A stretch of DNA of 5,710 nt from Bacteroidales bacterium (GTDB lineage: Bacteria > Bacteroidota > Bacteroidia > Bacteroidales > VadinHA17), in contig JABUEV010000180.1 of NCBI GenBank assembly GCA_013314865.1, positions 1 through 5,710 on the forward strand, written 5' to 3'. The notes beneath the pieces are model-generated. The model was not told where the DNA came from, did not search any database, and saw nothing but the letters and a program-made list of their open reading frames with translations. Positions 1 through 5,710 of this stretch are shown here, one piece after another. Within the stretch, counting starts at the first letter, position 1, and each line of letters opens with the position of its first letter. Made by a program: the position numbers and the translations under genes.

Positions 1-670
1 GATTCTGTGGCTTTTGCGTACGGATTATACCTGAGATAGTAAATTTATGTACCAGCATGTCAGAATGATCCCAGGAGACCGACAGTCTGTTCCTTTCAAG
101 CCGGGCTTCAAGGCACGATTCGATCTCGTTTGAAGGGATATAATCTGAAGCTATTAATTCCCCGTGAAGAATGTAAGCGTTGCTTTCAGCCGAGGTACAT
201 TCAAGAATCCCTGTTCTTACAATGAAATCTCTCTTTATTGTCCTTATCTGCAGAGGAAATACCTTAAGATTTTCCGGGACAACAGCCAGTTTTCCCAGAT
301 TCAGGGAGCCCCTGTAAAGCGTTCCTGGTGTGAGAATTTTATCAGGCCGGAAAACCAGTGTCGTTTCATCAATCCATTCAGTCTTGCCTTTAATTGCAGG
401 ATCGAATGTTATCAGGCCTGAAGGCAGTTTCCTGCCTGCTTTTACTGCAAAATCAGGTGTAAAGTGAATCTCTACCGGAGAATTTACAGAAATAACCCCT
501 GAGGTATATGCAGAGATAAACTCACTGAACCCCTTGTCGACAGGCACCGGAGCTTCAAAACCAGAAATTTTTCTATCAGAAGAGCTTTTTATTTTTCCGG
601 ATTTTTCTTTACCGCACGATATAATTATTGACATCATGCAGAGTAACAGGCTGAATCGGATGATTTTCAT
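1..670 (-). CDS. Alpha-2-macroglobulin family lipoprotein, N-terminal part (gene runs off the left edge)
   Basis: The frame is open from an ATG at 670 down to the window edge (223 codons, no stop), so only the N-terminus is visible. Residues 1-19 form a lipoprotein signal: basic MKIIR, a hydrophobic stretch, then the lipobox I-I-S-C with the lipidated cysteine at 19. A low-complexity Lys/Ser linker follows (about 21-36). Residues 60-150 resemble the first macroglobulin-like domains of bacterial alpha-2-macroglobulins, with the typical pattern of an FTPD strand, ITFDPAIKGKTEWID (88-102), LVFRPDKILTPGTLYRGSLNLGKL (105-128) and a closing strand to about 150. Family members are usually well over 1,500 residues, are membrane-anchored, and are thought to trap or inhibit attacking proteases, often beside the peptidoglycan synthase PbpC. 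Neither the thioester region nor a PbpC gene can be seen here. The family call is from pattern recognition and is fairly secure; the presence of a working bait or thioester site is unknown. Confidence 0.8.
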   Translation of the reverse strand, partial: MKIIRFSLLLCMMSIIISCGKEKSGKIKSSSDRKISGFEAPVPVDKGFSEFISAYTSGVISVNSPVEIHFTPDFAVKAGRKLPSGLITFDPAIKGKTEWIDETTLVFRPDKILTPGTLYRGSLNLGKLAVVPENLKVFPLQIRTIKRDFIVRTGILECTSAESNAYILHGELIASDYIPSNEIESCLEARLERNRLSVSWDHSDMLVHKFTISGIIRTQKPQN

Positions 671-735
671 ATAAGTCAGTTGTGAAAGTTCAGGGTAATA
701 AGAATTGTTTTTAAAACCGGACAGCTTATTATAAA

Positions 736-762
736 ATTCAGTGATACTGAATCATTCAGTAT
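736..762. promoter_or_regulatory. Overlapping inverted repeats upstream of the macroglobulin gene, possible operator or RNA hairpin
   Basis: The half-site TTCAGT occurs at 737-742, its complement ACTGAA at 746-751 and TTCAGT again at 755-760, each separated by exactly three bases (GAT, TCA). Two mutually exclusive hairpins result: 736-742 with 746-752 (7 bp, 3-nt loop) and 744-751 with 755-762 (8 bp, 3-nt loop). The middle arm is shared. The element sits 66-92 bp upstream of the macroglobulin start and 65 bp past the dnaG stop, both on the minus strand. No U-tract follows the stem on the minus strand, so it fits a protein-binding site better than an intrinsic terminator of dnaG. A TATAAT string lies next to it on the minus strand (about 733-728) with no convincing upstream element. 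Function is inferred. Confidence 0.35.
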
Positions 763-826
763 GCCGGATGTTATTATGTGATGAAAAGTTAATGAAAAAA
801 ATCAGATTATGATATACCAGTTTTAG

Positions 827-2773
827 CTAAAGAAGGATCCTGTTGCCAAGTTTTTTGGATATTATTCCCAGAGCCGTGCTGAGGTTATTGAACCTTTTCT
901 GCAATGCAAGAATCTTTTCAGTATCATTTTGTCTGACTGCTTCCTCAAGCTGGAGCATTATTTCTTTCCGGATAGCTTTTATTTTGTCACTTTTGAATTT
1001 CAGCACAGCATCAGGCACTATATCGCGGAGTTTCATGTTTTCTGTTTCGACATAGGTTTGTTTTTCCCTCCATATTCTGCTTAGTTCGTGGGAATCGGCC
1101 AGCAGGTCGGCAGAAAGGCTTGATATTTCAGGGTCTTCGTGTTTTACAAAATGCTTGTCGCCCGGGAAGATTCCGTGTTCCACATGGAATGAGAAATCCT
1201 CAAAGATTCTGGCGCAGGTTTTATTTTCAAAGGAAAGGTTGTCTGATGTAATTTCCCTGACTATATAGTCTGCTACAGTAATTACCTCTTCCTGTCCGTC
1301 CTCTTTTCTTATTTTTCTTTCAAGTTCCTCGCTTCCGAATTTAAGCAGAAGTCTTATGATCTCCTTTTCGCTGTAAATAGAGGTTGATTTCGTCTGGACA
1401 GGCTTTTGAACTTCGGGTTTTGGAACAGGAAGATCTTCAGGTCCCGGATATTTGTTTCTGTCCTGGAACGATTTCTGCTGGCGGAGTTTGTTTACCTCAT
1501 GGTATAATATTGGTTCAGCCACTTCAAGGAAGGAACTGCACTCCTTTATATAAACTGTTCGTGTAATTGTTTCAGGGATAACAGCTATCGATTTGACTAT
1601 ATCCCTGATGAGGGATGCCTTTTTAACCGGGTCATTTTCTGCTTCCCTTATCAGAAGCTGTGTTTTGAAACGGATAAAGTCTGTTTCGTTGTTCCTGATA
1701 TATTTAATAAATTCCTCGTTGCTTACTTTTTTGGAATATGAGTCCGGGTCTTCTCCATCGGGAAGTAGGACAATCTTAACATTTAGTCCCTCCTCGAGCA
1801 CGAGGTCTATACCCCTTAATGAAGCCTTAACTCCGGCGGGATCTCCGTCGTAGAGAATTGTAATATTTTGTGTGAAACGTTTGATAAGTCTCACCTGCTC
1901 CTGGGTGAGTGATGTGCCTGATGAGGCCACGACATTTTCAATGCCGGCTTCATGCATCGACATTACATCGGTATAGCCCTCCACAAGATAACATTTGTCT
2001 TCCTGTGTGATTGCCTTCCTGGCCTGGAATATCCCGTAGAGAATCCTGCTTTTATGATAAATTTCCGATTCAGGGGAGTTGATATACTTAGCGCTTTTCG
2101 GGTCTGATTTAAGAATTCTTCCACCAAAACCAAGTACCTGTCCCGACAACGAGTGTATGGGAAACATTATCCTTCCGCTGAACCTGTCGAACAGGTAGTC
2201 TTCATGCTGGATTGAAAGGCCTGATTTTACAAGCATATCCTGGCGGAACCCGTCTGAAAGTGCTTTTTTTGTAAAGGCATCCCTTTTTTCGAGACTGTAG
2301 CCTACATCAAACTTTTTGAGAGTATGCTGAAGAAATCCCCTTTCCTTGAAATAAGTCAGACCTACAGAAATACCTTCATCGCTTCTGAACAGGTTATCCG
2401 AAAACTGTCTTGCGGCATAGGCAGTAACCACAAGAAGACTCTCCCTCTCATTCTGCTTTTCTATCTCATCAGGAGATCTTTCCTTTTCAGTCACCTCAAT
2501 GTGATATTTCCTTGCAAGGTACTTAAGAGCTTCAGGATAGGTCAGATGTTCATGTTCCATTATGAAGTTGACCGCATTCCCGACTTTGCCGCATCCGAAG
2601 CATTTGAAAATCTCCTTGGAAGGAGAGACTGTGAACGAAGGGGTCTTTTCGTTATGAAAAGGGCATAATCCGAGATAATTTACACCTCTTTTCTTGAGAG
2701 GCACAAATTCCTGGATCACATCCACTATATTGGCTGCTTCCAGTATCCGTTCAACCGTAGCCCTGTCAATCAT
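827..2773 (-). CDS. dnaG: DNA primase DnaG
   Basis: This is the replicative primase, which synthesises RNA primers at the fork with the DnaB helicase. The 648-residue length is normal to slightly long for the family. Domains in order: an N-terminal CHC2 zinc ribbon with C37, H40, C58 and C61 (CPFH and CFGCG); the primase core with the conserved RFSGRIMFPI segment (197-206) and GFGGRI (215-220); a TOPRIM fold with VEGYTDV (264-270, catalytic E265), SSGTSLT (284-290) and DGDPAG (309-314, metal-binding D309 and D311), then EDPDS (341-345); a Pro/Lys/Gln-rich linker (about 433-465); and a helical C-terminal region (about 466-648) where DnaB-binding domains lie. All key metal and zinc residues are present. 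The ATG at 2773 gives the standard MIDRATVERIL N-terminus; no Shine-Dalgarno precedes it. It is divergent from the sirtuin gene and is not next to rpsU or rpoD in this window. Confidence 0.97.
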   Translation of the reverse strand: MIDRATVERILEAANIVDVIQEFVPLKKRGVNYLGLCPFHNEKTPSFTVSPSKEIFKCFGCGKVGNAVNFIMEHEHLTYPEALKYLARKYHIEVTEKERSPDEIEKQNERESLLVVTAYAARQFSDNLFRSDEGISVGLTYFKERGFLQHTLKKFDVGYSLEKRDAFTKKALSDGFRQDMLVKSGLSIQHEDYLFDRFSGRIMFPIHSLSGQVLGFGGRILKSDPKSAKYINSPESEIYHKSRILYGIFQARKAITQEDKCYLVEGYTDVMSMHEAGIENVVASSGTSLTQEQVRLIKRFTQNITILYDGDPAGVKASLRGIDLVLEEGLNVKIVLLPDGEDPDSYSKKVSNEEFIKYIRNNETDFIRFKTQLLIREAENDPVKKASLIRDIVKSIAVIPETITRTVYIKECSSFLEVAEPILYHEVNKLRQQKSFQDRNKYPGPEDLPVPKPEVQKPVQTKSTSIYSEKEIIRLLLKFGSEELERKIRKEDGQEEVITVADYIVREITSDNLSFENKTCARIFEDFSFHVEHGIFPGDKHFVKHEDPEISSLSADLLADSHELSRIWREKQTYVETENMKLRDIVPDAVLKFKSDKIKAIRKEIMLQLEEAVRQNDTEKILALQKRFNNLSTALGIISKKLGNRILL

Positions 2774-2834
2774 GATTCAAAGATATCATGAATTGACAAC
2801 TTAAATTCTTATTTTTACATAATTTTATTAGTAT
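2774..2834. promoter_or_regulatory. Divergent dnaG / sirtuin promoter region
   Basis: This A/T-rich 61-bp gap must hold the start signals for both directions unless promoters lie inside the genes. On the minus strand, TATCTTTG (2785 down to 2778) matches the Bacteroidota -7 consensus TAnnTTTG exactly, only 4 bases before the dnaG ATG; no well-spaced -33 TTG partner is evident. On the plus strand, TTGACA (2793-2798) is followed by TATTTTTA (2810-2817) and TAATTTTA (2820-2827), each one mismatch from the -7 consensus, but the spacings (14 and 24 bases from the TTG) are not ideal. Neither gene has a recognisable ribosome binding site here. The location is reasonable; the individual elements are weak. 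Confidence 0.4.
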
Positions 2835-3533
2835 ATGGAACATCTGGTGGTACTGTCCGGAGCCGGGATGAGTGCCGAAAGCGGAATAAGGACATTCAGG
2901 GATTCAGGAGGTCTGTGGGAGGAATATGATGTAAGGGATGTCGCATCGCCGGAGGCATGGAGAAAAAACCGTGAACTTGTCCTGAGATTCTATAACGAAA
3001 GGAGGCGTCAGCTTGAACATTGTCAGCCAAACAAAGGACATATTGGTCTGGCGGAGCTTGAAAAGTATTTTGATGTTGACATAATTACACAAAATATCGA
3101 CAACCTTCACGAAAGGGCAGGAAGTAAAAAAGTTCTGCATCTTCACGGTGAGCTGACCAAGGCAAGAAGTACTGCTGATCCTTCGCTCATTTATGAGATC
3201 GGGTATAATGACATAAGGAATGGTGACAAATGCGCAAAGGGCAGTCAGCTGAGGCCTCATATTGTATGGTTCGGGGAGCCTGTGCCGATGATGGATAAAG
3301 CTGTTGATATCACTCTGACGGCAGACATATTTGTTGTGATAGGCACTTCACTGAATGTGTACCCGGCGGCCGGTCTGATAAATTTTGTTCCCTCCGGGGC
3401 ATCCGTGTGGCTTATTGATCCGAATGAAGTTTATGTCCCGGGGAAACTGAAAGTTGAAGTGATTAAAACAGGAGCATCAGAAGGAGTGGCCATTTTAACA
3501 AGCAGACTAATGGAGATGTATGGAAAAGACTGA
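2835..3533 (+). CDS. cobB: NAD-dependent protein deacylase, sirtuin (Sir2/CobB family), zinc-cysteine-less
   Basis: Sirtuins remove acyl groups from protein lysines in the cytoplasm, using NAD and releasing nicotinamide and O-acyl-ADP-ribose. The 232-residue protein is one compact Sir2 domain. It shows the NAD-binding GAGMSAESGIRTFR (9-22), GGLW (25-28), QNIDNLH (86-92), the catalytic histidine H104 in LHLHGEL, the PHIVWFGE strand (141-148), VVIGTSLNVYPAAG (167-180) and a late LIDPN strand (193-197). FYNERR (52-57) supplies the Tyr53-x-x-Arg56 pair that in SIRT5 and E. coli CobB recognises succinyl and other acidic acyl groups. The two CxxC pairs that bind structural zinc in most sirtuins are missing: the position after HGEL reads TKARSTAD, and only one cysteine (C133) lies in that module. 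From memory this is a recurring Bacteroidota form, so I expect an active enzyme. The start matches the family N-terminus. It overlaps ubiX by 14 nt. Confidence 0.93.
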   Translation: MEHLVVLSGAGMSAESGIRTFRDSGGLWEEYDVRDVASPEAWRKNRELVLRFYNERRRQLEHCQPNKGHIGLAELEKYFDVDIITQNIDNLHERAGSKKVLHLHGELTKARSTADPSLIYEIGYNDIRNGDKCAKGSQLRPHIVWFGEPVPMMDKAVDITLTADIFVVIGTSLNVYPAAGLINFVPSGASVWLIDPNEVYVPGKLKVEVIKTGASEGVAILTSRLMEMYGKD

Positions 3534-4098
3534 CAGGAAGATAATAGTGGCCGTTACCGGAGCCAGCGGAATGATTTATGCAAAACTGCTGATCGAACGT
3601 TTGAGCCAGATGATAATTGCTCCCGGAGAGATTGCAGTTGTCTTTTCAGACACGGCCCGCAGGATATGGTTAGAAGAGACTGATGAGGAATACAGGCCCG
3701 TTTCCCCTGCGAAGCTTTACGAAAATGACAATTTTTTTGCGCCATTCGCATCAGGATCCTCAGAATATGATACAATGATCATCTGCCCGGCATCAATGGG
3801 CATGCTTTCGCGTATTGCAAACGGTATTTCCGGAGACCTTACAGCCAGGTCTGCTGATGTGATGCTTAAAGAGAGACGAAAGCTGATCGTTGTGCCGCGT
3901 GAAGCTCCATATAACCTCATTCATATAAGAAACATGGAGCAGTTGACACTGGCCGGAGCAATTATTTGTCCAGCATCTCCGTCTTTCTACAGCCATCCGG
4001 CAACGATAGACGAACTCGTAATGACAGTGGTGGAAAGAATAATTGTTCTTTCAGGATTTAAGGCAGACACTTACCGGTGGATGGTCGATGACAGATGA
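3520..4098 (+). CDS. ubiX: Flavin prenyltransferase UbiX
   Basis: UbiX joins a dimethylallyl group to reduced FMN, making the prenyl-FMN cofactor that UbiD-family decarboxylases need. At 192 residues it has the usual length. Visible motifs are the flavin-phosphate loop VTGASGMIYA (12-21), IICPASMGMLSRIANGISGDL (87-107), ARSADVMLKERRKL (109-122), VPREAP (125-130) and PSFYSHPATIDELV (154-167). Counting from R110, the residues matching the Pseudomonas active site fall at R110, K117, R127, E128, Y157 and R173, so the enzyme looks intact. The ATG at 3520 lies inside the end of the sirtuin gene (14-nt overlap), with GGAG at 3512-3515 as a possible ribosome site; translation is probably coupled. No UbiD gene is present in this window, so the client decarboxylase is unknown. 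It could serve quinone synthesis or aromatic-acid metabolism. Confidence 0.95.
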   Translation: MEKTDRKIIVAVTGASGMIYAKLLIERLSQMIIAPGEIAVVFSDTARRIWLEETDEEYRPVSPAKLYENDNFFAPFASGSSEYDTMIICPASMGMLSRIANGISGDLTARSADVMLKERRKLIVVPREAPYNLIHIRNMEQLTLAGAIICPASPSFYSHPATIDELVMTVVERIIVLSGFKADTYRWMVDDR

Positions 4099-4537
4099 GC
4101 GCATCATAAAATTCTTCAGAAAACATCATGTATTAACCATTGCCACATGCAGTGGAAATGAACCATGGTGTGCAAACTGTTTCTATGTCTACTTGCCTGA
4201 AGAAAATATCCTTGTTTTTACTACAGATCACGATACCAGACATGGCCGGGAATTCTTAATTAACAATCTTGTGGCAGGTACAGTAGTTCTTGAAACACCT
4301 GTTATAGGTAAAATAAGAGGAATTCAGTTCCAGGGACTGGTATCCGAGCCGAAGGGTGATTTGTATGAAAAAGTAAGAAGCGCCTATCTTAAAAGATTTC
4401 CGGTTGCCATGCTTATGGAAACACACCTGTGGATTGTTGAACTGACATATATTAAGATGACCGATAACAGACTCGGTTTTGGCAAAAAGCTCATCTGGAA
4501 GAAGGAACAGGAAAATGATGTCCGTCTGACAAGTTGA
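4088..4537 (+). CDS. yhbP: YhbP/UPF0306-family protein, FMN-binding split-barrel type
   Basis: The 149-residue product resembles E. coli YhbP (about 147 residues, function unknown), a relative of the pyridoxamine-phosphate-oxidase split barrels. Shared landmarks are PWCANCFYVY (26-35), TTDHDTRHG (45-53), VAGTVV (62-67), IRGIQFQG (76-83), AYLKRFPVAML (99-109), LWIVEL (114-119) and the C-terminal signature TDNRLGFGKKLIW (125-137). There is no signal peptide, so it should be cytosolic. I chose the ATG at 4088, which gives family length and overlaps the ubiX end by 11 nt; a longer in-frame start at 4043 would add 15 residues encoded entirely within ubiX and is less likely. The adjacent UbiX, a flavin-using enzyme, and the nearby riboflavin synthase suggest a flavin link, but cofactor and substrate are not shown by the sequence. 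It is the last gene of the plus-strand cluster. Confidence 0.88.
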   Translation: MTDERIIKFFRKHHVLTIATCSGNEPWCANCFYVYLPEENILVFTTDHDTRHGREFLINNLVAGTVVLETPVIGKIRGIQFQGLVSEPKGDLYEKVRSAYLKRFPVAMLMETHLWIVELTYIKMTDNRLGFGKKLIWKKEQENDVRLTS

Positions 4538-4560
4538 TTAAAAGATGCCGGATCTTAATC
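4536..4560. terminator. Possible bidirectional terminator between yhbP and ribE
   Basis: An imperfect hairpin spans the whole 17-bp convergent gap and overlaps both stop codons. GATT (4536-4539) plus AAGAT (4542-4546) pair with ATCTT (4552-4556) plus AATC (4557-4560), giving 9 bp with a two-base bulge (AA, 4540-4541) and a GCCGG loop. Read on the minus strand, the second arm begins ATCTTTT, a short U-run; on the plus strand it is followed by CCTTTCCC. The stem is A/T-rich, so it would be a weak terminator, but its position between convergent genes makes the role plausible. Confidence 0.3.
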
Positions 4561-5157
4561 CTTTCCCAGTTGCTGGCGGAGGATTTTTGCAATGTATTTT
4601 CCAAGAATGTCAAATTCAATGTTAACCACACTGCCGACCTTTATCTGGTGAAAATTAGTAACCTCCCAGGTATATGGAATTATTGCCACCTGAAACGATT
4701 TTGGCATGGAGTTGACAACAGTAAGACTGACACCATTCACCGCAACCGAGCCTTTTTCGACTGTCAGGTAGTCATCTCTCAGAGGTTCATATTCAAAAGT
4801 ATAATACCAGCTTCCTCCGGCCTCTTTTACTTCTGTACAGACTGCAGTCTGGTCGACATGACCCTGGACTATATGTCCGTCGAGCCTGCCGTCGAGCCGG
4901 GTGCTTCGCTCAAGATTTACCTTGTCGCCCGGTTTTAGCAGTCCGAGATTTGTCTTTTCAAGAGTCTCCTTTATGGCAGTAACGGTATAGGTGTCTCCCT
5001 CTTTCTTTACAACAGTAAGACAAACGCCATTATGAGATATGCTCTGGTCAATGTTCAGCTCTGAGACGAACGAACATTTCATTGTAATATGAAGATTATC
5101 CTTTTCCTTTTCCAGTTTCACTACAGGGGCTGCCTCTTCAACTATGCCTGAAAACAT
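4555..5157 (-). CDS. ribE: Riboflavin synthase, alpha chain
   Basis: This enzyme performs the last step of riboflavin synthesis, dismutating two 6,7-dimethyl-8-ribityllumazine molecules into riboflavin and a pyrimidinedione. The 200-residue length is typical. Two tandem lumazine-binding barrels are clear: the N-terminal one starts MFSGIVEE and has SHNGVCLTVV (41-50), ETLEKTNLG (64-72) and GDKVNLERS (77-85); the second has GRLDGHIVQGHVD (90-102), KGSVAVNGVSLTVV (135-148) and IPYTWEVTNF (160-169), closing with VNIEFDILGKY (178-188). C46, H100, S144 and T146 match residues conserved in the family. The gene is called ribE in Bacillus nomenclature and ribC in E. coli. Its start lies 59 bp from the rhodanese stop, with no room for an FMN riboswitch there; TATATTTA (5193 down to 5186) is one mismatch from the Bacteroidota -7 box. 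It converges on yhbP. Confidence 0.97.
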   Translation of the reverse strand: MFSGIVEEAAPVVKLEKEKDNLHITMKCSFVSELNIDQSISHNGVCLTVVKKEGDTYTVTAIKETLEKTNLGLLKPGDKVNLERSTRLDGRLDGHIVQGHVDQTAVCTEVKEAGGSWYYTFEYEPLRDDYLTVEKGSVAVNGVSLTVVNSMPKSFQVAIIPYTWEVTNFHQIKVGSVVNIEFDILGKYIAKILRQQLGKD

Positions 5158-5216
5158 ATTCTTAAGGATTTAATGAATTAATACGTAAATATAACACTTC
5201 GAGGATAATAAAAATA

Positions 5217-5627
5217 TCATTTCCTTTTCGGTCTTCGCTTTTCCAGCGGCATTCCATCCTTGTTCCATGCGGTAATACCTCCTTCAAGATTATACAGATT
5301 CCTGAATCCTTTTTCGTAAAGAAATTCAGCGGCGCGCCGGCTTCTGTAACCGGTTGTGCAATAAAGGAAAAGATGATAGTCCCTGCTAAGCGTGTCGGTG
5401 TAATTAGAAAGATCCTGTGAAGAAGGAAGATTAACCGCATCTTTGATCCTGTTGTGCCTGTATTCCATCTTGGTTCTTACATCGATTATGACTGCCGGGT
5501 CATTCCTTAAATACTGCATGTGAAAATCATAAGGTTCAAGTGACCTGAATCTTGCAGAATCTGCACCCTGAGGGAACACTGTACCCCAAAATAAAACGAA
5601 ACACGCTAATATCACCGGCATTTTCAT
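5217..5627 (-). CDS. Exported single-domain rhodanese-like protein
   Basis: This is one rhodanese domain behind a signal peptide, so it should act in the periplasm or outside the cell. From the ATG at 5627 the protein has 136 residues: a signal peptide of about 20 (MKMPVILACFVLFWGTVF), then a domain with VIIDVRTKMEYRHNRI (46-61), DAVNLP (63-68), the active-site loop CTTGYRS (90-96, nucleophile C90) and NLEGGITAWNKDGMPLE (113-129), ending in a basic tail. The six-residue loop with an intact cysteine fits a sulfurtransferase, as in PspE and GlpE; the sulfur donor and acceptor are unknown. Alternative starts are ATG at 5636, which puts a glutamate into the signal n-region, and TTG at 5654 just after AAGGAA. 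GGA lies 4 bases before the chosen ATG. An in-frame stop at 5663-5661 excludes anything longer. It reads toward ribE and may be cotranscribed with it. The rhodanese call is firm; the start is uncertain. Confidence 0.9.
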   Translation of the reverse strand: MKMPVILACFVLFWGTVFPQGADSARFRSLEPYDFHMQYLRNDPAVIIDVRTKMEYRHNRIKDAVNLPSSQDLSNYTDTLSRDYHLFLYCTTGYRSRRAAEFLYEKGFRNLYNLEGGITAWNKDGMPLEKRRPKRK

Positions 5628-5662
5628 GTATTCCATAATATGCAAAGAAAACAAATTTCCTT

Positions 5663-5710
5663 AAACCCGAAACCCGAAACCCGAAACCCGAAACCCGAAA
5701 CCCGAAACCC
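5663..5710. repeat. Heptanucleotide tandem repeat (AAACCCG)n, truncated by the window edge
   Basis: Six perfect copies of AAACCCG run from 5663 to 5704, with 6 of 7 bases of a seventh to 5710; no copy deviates. On the minus strand this reads CGGGTTT and gives seven GGG runs separated by four-base TTTC loops, which meets the usual four-run G-quadruplex pattern. The array begins 36 bp upstream of the preferred rhodanese start and lies on the side where that gene's promoter should be, with the G-rich strand being the rhodanese sense strand. The true length is unknown because the array reaches the window end, which may also be a contig break caused by the repeat. Confidence 0.95.

Noticed and set aside
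164..421. Plus-strand open frame of 85 codons at the left end
   Set aside because: It is antisense to the continuous macroglobulin frame, which has a clear lipobox and family motifs; the plus-strand product resembles nothing.
827..2773. Macromolecular-synthesis operon (rpsU-dnaG-rpoD)
   Set aside because: Neither rpsU nor rpoD flanks dnaG; the neighbours are a divergent sirtuin and a macroglobulin gene.
4043..4087. Longer N-terminus for the YhbP-like protein
   Set aside because: The extra 15 residues lie wholly inside ubiX in another frame; the ATG at 4088 gives the family's usual length and a short stop/start overlap.
4534..4938. Plus-strand frame of 134 codons
   Set aside because: It is the antisense shadow of ribE, whose protein is unmistakable.
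5158..5216. FMN riboswitch upstream of riboflavin synthase
   Set aside because: The 59-bp A/T-rich spacer is much too short for an FMN aptamer and has no matching conserved G/C-rich segments.
5162..5440. Minus-strand frame of 92 codons
   Set aside because: It overlaps the rhodanese on the same strand in another frame and shows no domain; the rhodanese frame contains the active-site loop.
5663..5710. Telomere or CRISPR interpretation of the terminal array
   Set aside because: The unit is 7 bp with no spacers, so it is not CRISPR; it differs from known telomere repeats, and nothing else in the window indicates a linear replicon end.

Overview
The window looks like ordinary chromosomal DNA from a member of the Bacteroidota, probably an environmental Bacteroidales-like lineage. 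The reasons are a Bacteroidota-type alpha-2-macroglobulin lipoprotein, a sirtuin without zinc cysteines of the kind I recall from this phylum, mostly weak or absent Shine-Dalgarno sequences, A/T-rich spacers and one good match to the Bacteroidota -7 promoter element (TAnnTTTG). The lineage is inferred from protein character; no rRNA or other phylogenetic marker gene was used.

Layout. Positions 1-670 (minus) hold the first 223 codons of a large alpha-2-macroglobulin-family lipoprotein whose 3' part lies outside the window. A 156-bp spacer (671-826) follows, with an overlapping inverted-repeat cluster. Then comes dnaG, the replicative primase (827-2773, minus). A 61-bp divergent spacer separates dnaG from a plus-strand three-gene cluster: a sirtuin deacylase (2835-3533), the flavin prenyltransferase ubiX (3520-4098) and a YhbP-like FMN-barrel protein (4088-4537). 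These genes overlap by 14 and 11 nt, so they are very probably one translationally coupled operon. Facing them, after only 17 bp, is the riboflavin synthase gene ribE (4555-5157, minus); an imperfect hairpin covers both stop codons. Upstream of ribE on the same strand is a small exported single-domain rhodanese (5217-5627). The last 48 bases (5663-5710) are a heptanucleotide tandem repeat that runs off the window edge.

How the genes fit together. Two of the central genes are tied to flavin by well-known families: ribE makes riboflavin, and UbiX consumes FMN to make prenylated FMN for UbiD-type decarboxylases. YhbP belongs to an FMN-barrel-type family, though its cofactor use is not shown here. 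The sirtuin consumes NAD. A shared cofactor theme is plausible, but it is an inference from adjacency. I see no new multi-gene system, no CRISPR, no tRNA or rRNA and no mobile element. The points most worth a second look are the terminal repeat, which has G-quadruplex potential just upstream of the rhodanese; the zinc-less sirtuin that keeps acyl-specificity residues; the coupled sirtuin-ubiX-yhbP cluster; and the inverted-repeat cluster upstream of the macroglobulin gene.
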